Assembly (NCBI GenBank): GCA_007117945.1
Contig: SKTN01000238.1
Location: forward strand, 1-7,775
Origin: Nitriliruptoraceae bacterium
Lineage (GTDB): Bacteria; Actinomycetota; Nitriliruptoria; Nitriliruptorales; Nitriliruptoraceae
Reading direction: 5' to 3'
DNA length: 7,775 nucleotides
A program made the position numbers and the translations under genes. Of this stretch, positions 6,118 to 7,775 are shown one piece after another; position 1 is the stretch's first letter, and every line of letters starts with the position of its first letter. The notes beneath the pieces are model-generated. The model was not told the DNA's origin and did no database searches. It saw only the letters and a program-made list of their open reading frames with translations.

Positions 6118-6434
6118 GGTCGCTGCGGGAAGGCATCGAGCAGCGCCTGGCGCTGCCGGGGGCCGAGGCCACGGATGCGGCGGGAGCGCGCGATCCTGAG
6201 CTCCTCCATCAACCGCTCCGCCTTGATCGGACCCACGGCGGGCAGGGCCTCGAGCACCTCGCTCACCCGCATCTTCGCCAGGGCATCGGAGCCAGCGGCA
6301 GCCTCGAGCACCACGGCCAGGCTGGTCTCACCGGCCTTCAGCGACCGTTTGATCTCCGCCCGCTCCCGCCGGGCGTCTCCAGCTTTGGCCAGCGCTGCAC
6401 GCCGCTGCTCGGGGTCGAGGTCGGGCAGGGGCAT
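6114..6434 (-). CDS. mihf: Actinobacterial integration host factor (mIHF), nucleoid-associated protein
   Basis: Small basic DNA-binding and DNA-bending protein confined to Actinobacteria, best known as the Mycobacterium factor for phage L5 integration and as a nucleoid protein. It is unrelated in fold to E. coli IHF. The 106 residues match the roughly 105-residue mycobacterial form. A charged N-terminal helix (PEQRRAALAKAGDARRERAEIKRSLK, two blocks within 8-33) precedes the core. The core has LAKMRVSEVLEALPAVGPIK (52-71), a helix-turn-helix-like element, then MEELRIARSRRIRGLGPRQR (76-95), the conserved DNA-contacting part. I chose ATG at 6434 over GTG at 6437 because GGGAG lies 5 nt before the ATG and only 2 nt before the GTG. 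It overlaps gmk by 4 bp. pyrF, commonly upstream in relatives, is absent here; a divergent nucleotidase-pyrE pair takes that place. Confidence 0.93.
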   Translation of the reverse strand: MPLPDLDPEQRRAALAKAGDARRERAEIKRSLKAGETSLAVVLEAAAGSDALAKMRVSEVLEALPAVGPIKAERLMEELRIARSRRIRGLGPRQRQALLDAFPQRP

Positions 6435-6503
6435 CACGGCTCCCGGTACGTCGGAGAGGGCGAGGTCGGCCGGGCCCGCGGTCCGGCGGGCGAGCGGTGT
6501 GGG

Positions 6504-6509
6504 AGCCTA
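6504..6509 (-). promoter_or_regulatory. Candidate -10 element of mihf-gmk
   Basis: The minus strand reads TAGGCT, matching TANNNT, about 70 nt before the mihf ATG. No good -35 is seen; its expected place falls inside the dyad at 6520-6537. The identical hexamer lies before metK at 2219-2214. Confidence 0.35.
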
Positions 6510-6519
6510 GTGCCCACCA

Positions 6520-6537
6520 GGCCGGGACTCCCCGGCC
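6520..6537. promoter_or_regulatory. Perfect 7-bp inverted repeat between divergent promoters
   Basis: GGCCGGG (6520-6526) and CCCGGCC (6531-6537) are separated by ACTC. The dyad sits where the -35 of the mihf promoter would be and upstream of the divergent nucleotidase promoter. It could be an operator; at this GC content a chance dyad is also possible. Confidence 0.35.
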
Positions 6538-6579
6538 GTCGTCACACCGGGCCTGTGCCCACCCCTAGCGACGGCGCGT

Positions 6580-6585
6580 TAGCGT
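6580..6585 (+). promoter_or_regulatory. Candidate -10 element of the nucleotidase-pyrE operon
   Basis: TAGCGT fits the TANNNT -10 pattern, 38 nt before the ATG at 6624, which would leave a leader of roughly 30 nt. The -35 is not recognisable. Confidence 0.4.
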
Positions 6586-6623
6586 CGCGCCGACGCCGCA
6601 GGGAACCAGGGGCAGGAGCAGCC

Positions 6624-7262
6624 ATGGCGGACAACACGCCGATCGTCCTCGGGGTGGACCTCGACGGGGTGTGCGCTGACTACGAGGGGGCCTTCCGGCT
6701 CGCCGTCGCCCGTCAGCGGGGCCTCGACCCCGCGAGCCTGCCACCGCAGACCATCCTCGATGCCTACTCCCAGTGGGGGCTGACCTTCGAGGAGTTCGAG
6801 GAGGCCCACCGACGGGCCGTGGTCGAGGACCACCTGTTCCGCCGCATGGAGCCCCTGCACGGGGTCTCCGAGGCACTGTGGCAGCTGTCCGACGCCGGGG
6901 TGTGGATCCGCATCATCACCCACCGGCTGATCTTCAACTGGGCGCACGAGACGTCGGCGGCGGACACCGCGGCGTGGCTCGACGCCCACCAGATCCCCTA
7001 CCGGGACCTGTGCTTCATCGGTGACAAGCCCAACGTCGGTGCGGACCTGTACGTGGACGACTCCCCCACCAACATCCTGTCGCTGCGGGCAGCGGGTCGC
7101 ACGGCGATCGTCTTCGACCAGCCCTACAACGGACACCTCCCGGGACCGCGGGCGACCACGTGGCAGGACGTGGTGCGCCTGGTGCAGGAGGAACTCACCG
7201 CCCGGGACCGGCAGCTGCCGCTCCCGCTGACCGACGATCCCACCCACGAGCAGGAGGGCTGA
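6624..7262 (+). CDS. Cytosolic-type 5'(3')-deoxyribonucleotidase-like HAD phosphatase (NT5C family)
   Basis: Haloacid dehalogenase superfamily phosphatase resembling the NT5C family, which removes phosphate from nucleoside, especially deoxyribonucleoside, monophosphates. The 212 residues carry the expected motifs. Motif I is VDLDGVCADY (11-20), with nucleophile D12 and acid/base D14. Motif II is the threonine of RIITHR (T99). Motifs III/IV are FIGDKPNVGADLYVDDSP (131-148), with K135 and the metal-binding pair D145/D146. A helical cap lies between motifs I and II (about 20-90). ATG 6624 is chosen because AGGAG (6614-6618) is 5 nt upstream and motif I then begins at the usual distance; a longer reading from 6510 would cross the promoter region. 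pyrE starts 3 nt after its stop, so the two form an operon. Substrate is unproven: pyrimidine monophosphates are an attractive guess from the context. Confidence 0.85.
   Translation: MADNTPIVLGVDLDGVCADYEGAFRLAVARQRGLDPASLPPQTILDAYSQWGLTFEEFEEAHRRAVVEDHLFRRMEPLHGVSEALWQLSDAGVWIRIITHRLIFNWAHETSAADTAAWLDAHQIPYRDLCFIGDKPNVGADLYVDDSPTNILSLRAAGRTAIVFDQPYNGHLPGPRATTWQDVVRLVQEELTARDRQLPLPLTDDPTHEQEG
7252..7257 (+). promoter_or_regulatory. Ribosome binding site of pyrE
   Basis: AGGAGG, a full Shine-Dalgarno match, lies inside the last codons of the nucleotidase gene and 8 nt before the pyrE ATG at 7266. It fixes the pyrE start. Confidence 0.75.
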
Positions 7263-7265
7263 GCG

Positions 7266-7775
7266 ATGCCGCAGGGGACCACGACCGAGGAACGCACCGC
7301 CGCCTTCCTGCACTTCATGGTGTCCTGTGGGGTGCTGCGCTTCGGTGACTTCGTGGGCAAGTCCGGGCGACGGATGCCGTACTTCATCGACGCCGGCCGG
7401 TACCGGTCCGGACGGCAGCTGGCGACCCTGGGCGGCTACTACGCCGCCGCCATCGAGGAGGCCTTCGGCGATGGTGTCGACGTGCTCTTCGGACCGGCCT
7501 ACAAGGGGATCCCCCTGGTGGTGAGCACGGGGATCGCACTGGCCGAGCAGCACGGCCGCGACCTGGGCGTGTGCTTCGACCGCAAGGAGGCGAAGGACCA
7601 CGGCGAAGGCGGCCACCTGATCGGCCACCAGCTCCGCGACGGCGACCGCGTCGCCATCGTCGAGGACGTGACCACCGCCGGGACCTCCATCCGCGCCAGC
7701 GTGCCCCTGCTGCGCGCCCAGGCCGACGTCGAGGTGGTGGGGCTGGTGGTGGGCGTCGACCGGCGGGAGCGCGGC
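7266..7775 (+). CDS. pyrE: Orotate phosphoribosyltransferase, 3' end beyond the window
   Basis: Fifth step of de novo pyrimidine synthesis: orotate plus PRPP gives orotidine 5'-monophosphate and pyrophosphate. 170 codons are visible and the frame is still open at the right edge. Recognisable parts: GDFVGKSGRRMPYFIDAG (27-44) in the hood region, VLFGPAYKGIPLV (73-85), FDRKEAKDHGEGGHLIG (104-120) in the flexible catalytic loop, and the PRPP-binding loop IVEDVTTAGTSIR (131-143). The FGPAYKGI and KDHGEGG combination is that of the E. coli/yeast type, where about 210 residues are usual, so roughly 40 residues are probably missing. ATG at 7266 is supported by AGGAGG 8 nt upstream and by the 3-nt gap to the nucleotidase. 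PyrF, the next enzyme, is not in the window and may lie to the right. Confidence 0.95.
   Translation, partial: MPQGTTTEERTAAFLHFMVSCGVLRFGDFVGKSGRRMPYFIDAGRYRSGRQLATLGGYYAAAIEEAFGDGVDVLFGPAYKGIPLVVSTGIALAEQHGRDLGVCFDRKEAKDHGEGGHLIGHQLRDGDRVAIVEDVTTAGTSIRASVPLLRAQADVEVVGLVVGVDRRERG

Noticed and set aside
6510..6623. Extended nucleotidase start at 6510
   Set aside because: It would cover the promoter region, has no Shine-Dalgarno and adds unconserved sequence; ATG 6624 is clearly better.
1..7775. tRNA/rRNA genes, CRISPR arrays, insertion sequences or phage attachment sites
   Set aside because: None were seen on reading both strands; the window is densely filled by the ten genes listed, with gaps under 190 bp.

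Overview
This is a GC-rich (roughly 70%) bacterial chromosome segment made almost entirely of housekeeping genes. The gene set mihf-gmk / rpoZ-coaBC-metK-priA on the minus strand is the conserved 'pyrF-mihf-gmk-rpoZ-coaBC-metK-priA' neighbourhood of Actinomycetota. The actinobacterial integration host factor (mIHF) and a PriA without helicase motifs support that phylum. The unusual breaks in gene order, the form of PyrE and the RpoZ N-terminus hint at a deep-branching lineage (Nitriliruptoria-like would fit), but that finer placement is a guess.

Layout. Positions 1-983 (minus): 5' part of priA, running off the left edge. 989-2170 (minus): metK. 2295-3545 (minus): coaBC. 3548-3832 (minus): rpoZ, apparently using a non-canonical ATC start. 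rpoZ and coaBC are 2 nt apart and look like one transcript. metK has its own candidate promoter and is followed 5 nt later by priA. 4016-4927 and 4928-5494 (plus): a zero-gap gene pair, a one-pass membrane protein resembling DUF3137 followed by a LemA family protein. It lies in opposite orientation between rpoZ and gmk. 5533-6117 (minus): gmk. 6114-6434 (minus): mihf, overlapping gmk by 4 bp. 6624-7262 (plus): a cytosolic-type 5'(3')-deoxyribonucleotidase. 7266 to the right edge (plus): pyrE, 3 nt downstream with a strong Shine-Dalgarno sequence.

How the genes relate. Gmk makes GDP and omega assists RNA polymerase assembly. CoaBC supplies 4'-phosphopantetheine for coenzyme A, MetK supplies S-adenosylmethionine, PriA acts in replication restart and mIHF organises the nucleoid. 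The right-hand pair joins pyrimidine synthesis (PyrE) to a nucleotide phosphatase, and sits where many actinobacteria carry pyrF next to mihf. The plus-strand membrane pair is the only non-housekeeping element. It splits the usual gmk-rpoZ linkage, so rpoZ needs its own promoter, and a plausible one is visible in the divergent gap.

No RNA genes, CRISPR arrays, insertion sequences or phage genes were recognised. I found no clear exotic system. The most useful leads are the rpoZ start codon, the inverted DUF3137-like/LemA cassette, the nucleotidase-pyrE operon with its dyad-bearing divergent promoter region, and altered catalytic motifs in CoaBC and PriA.
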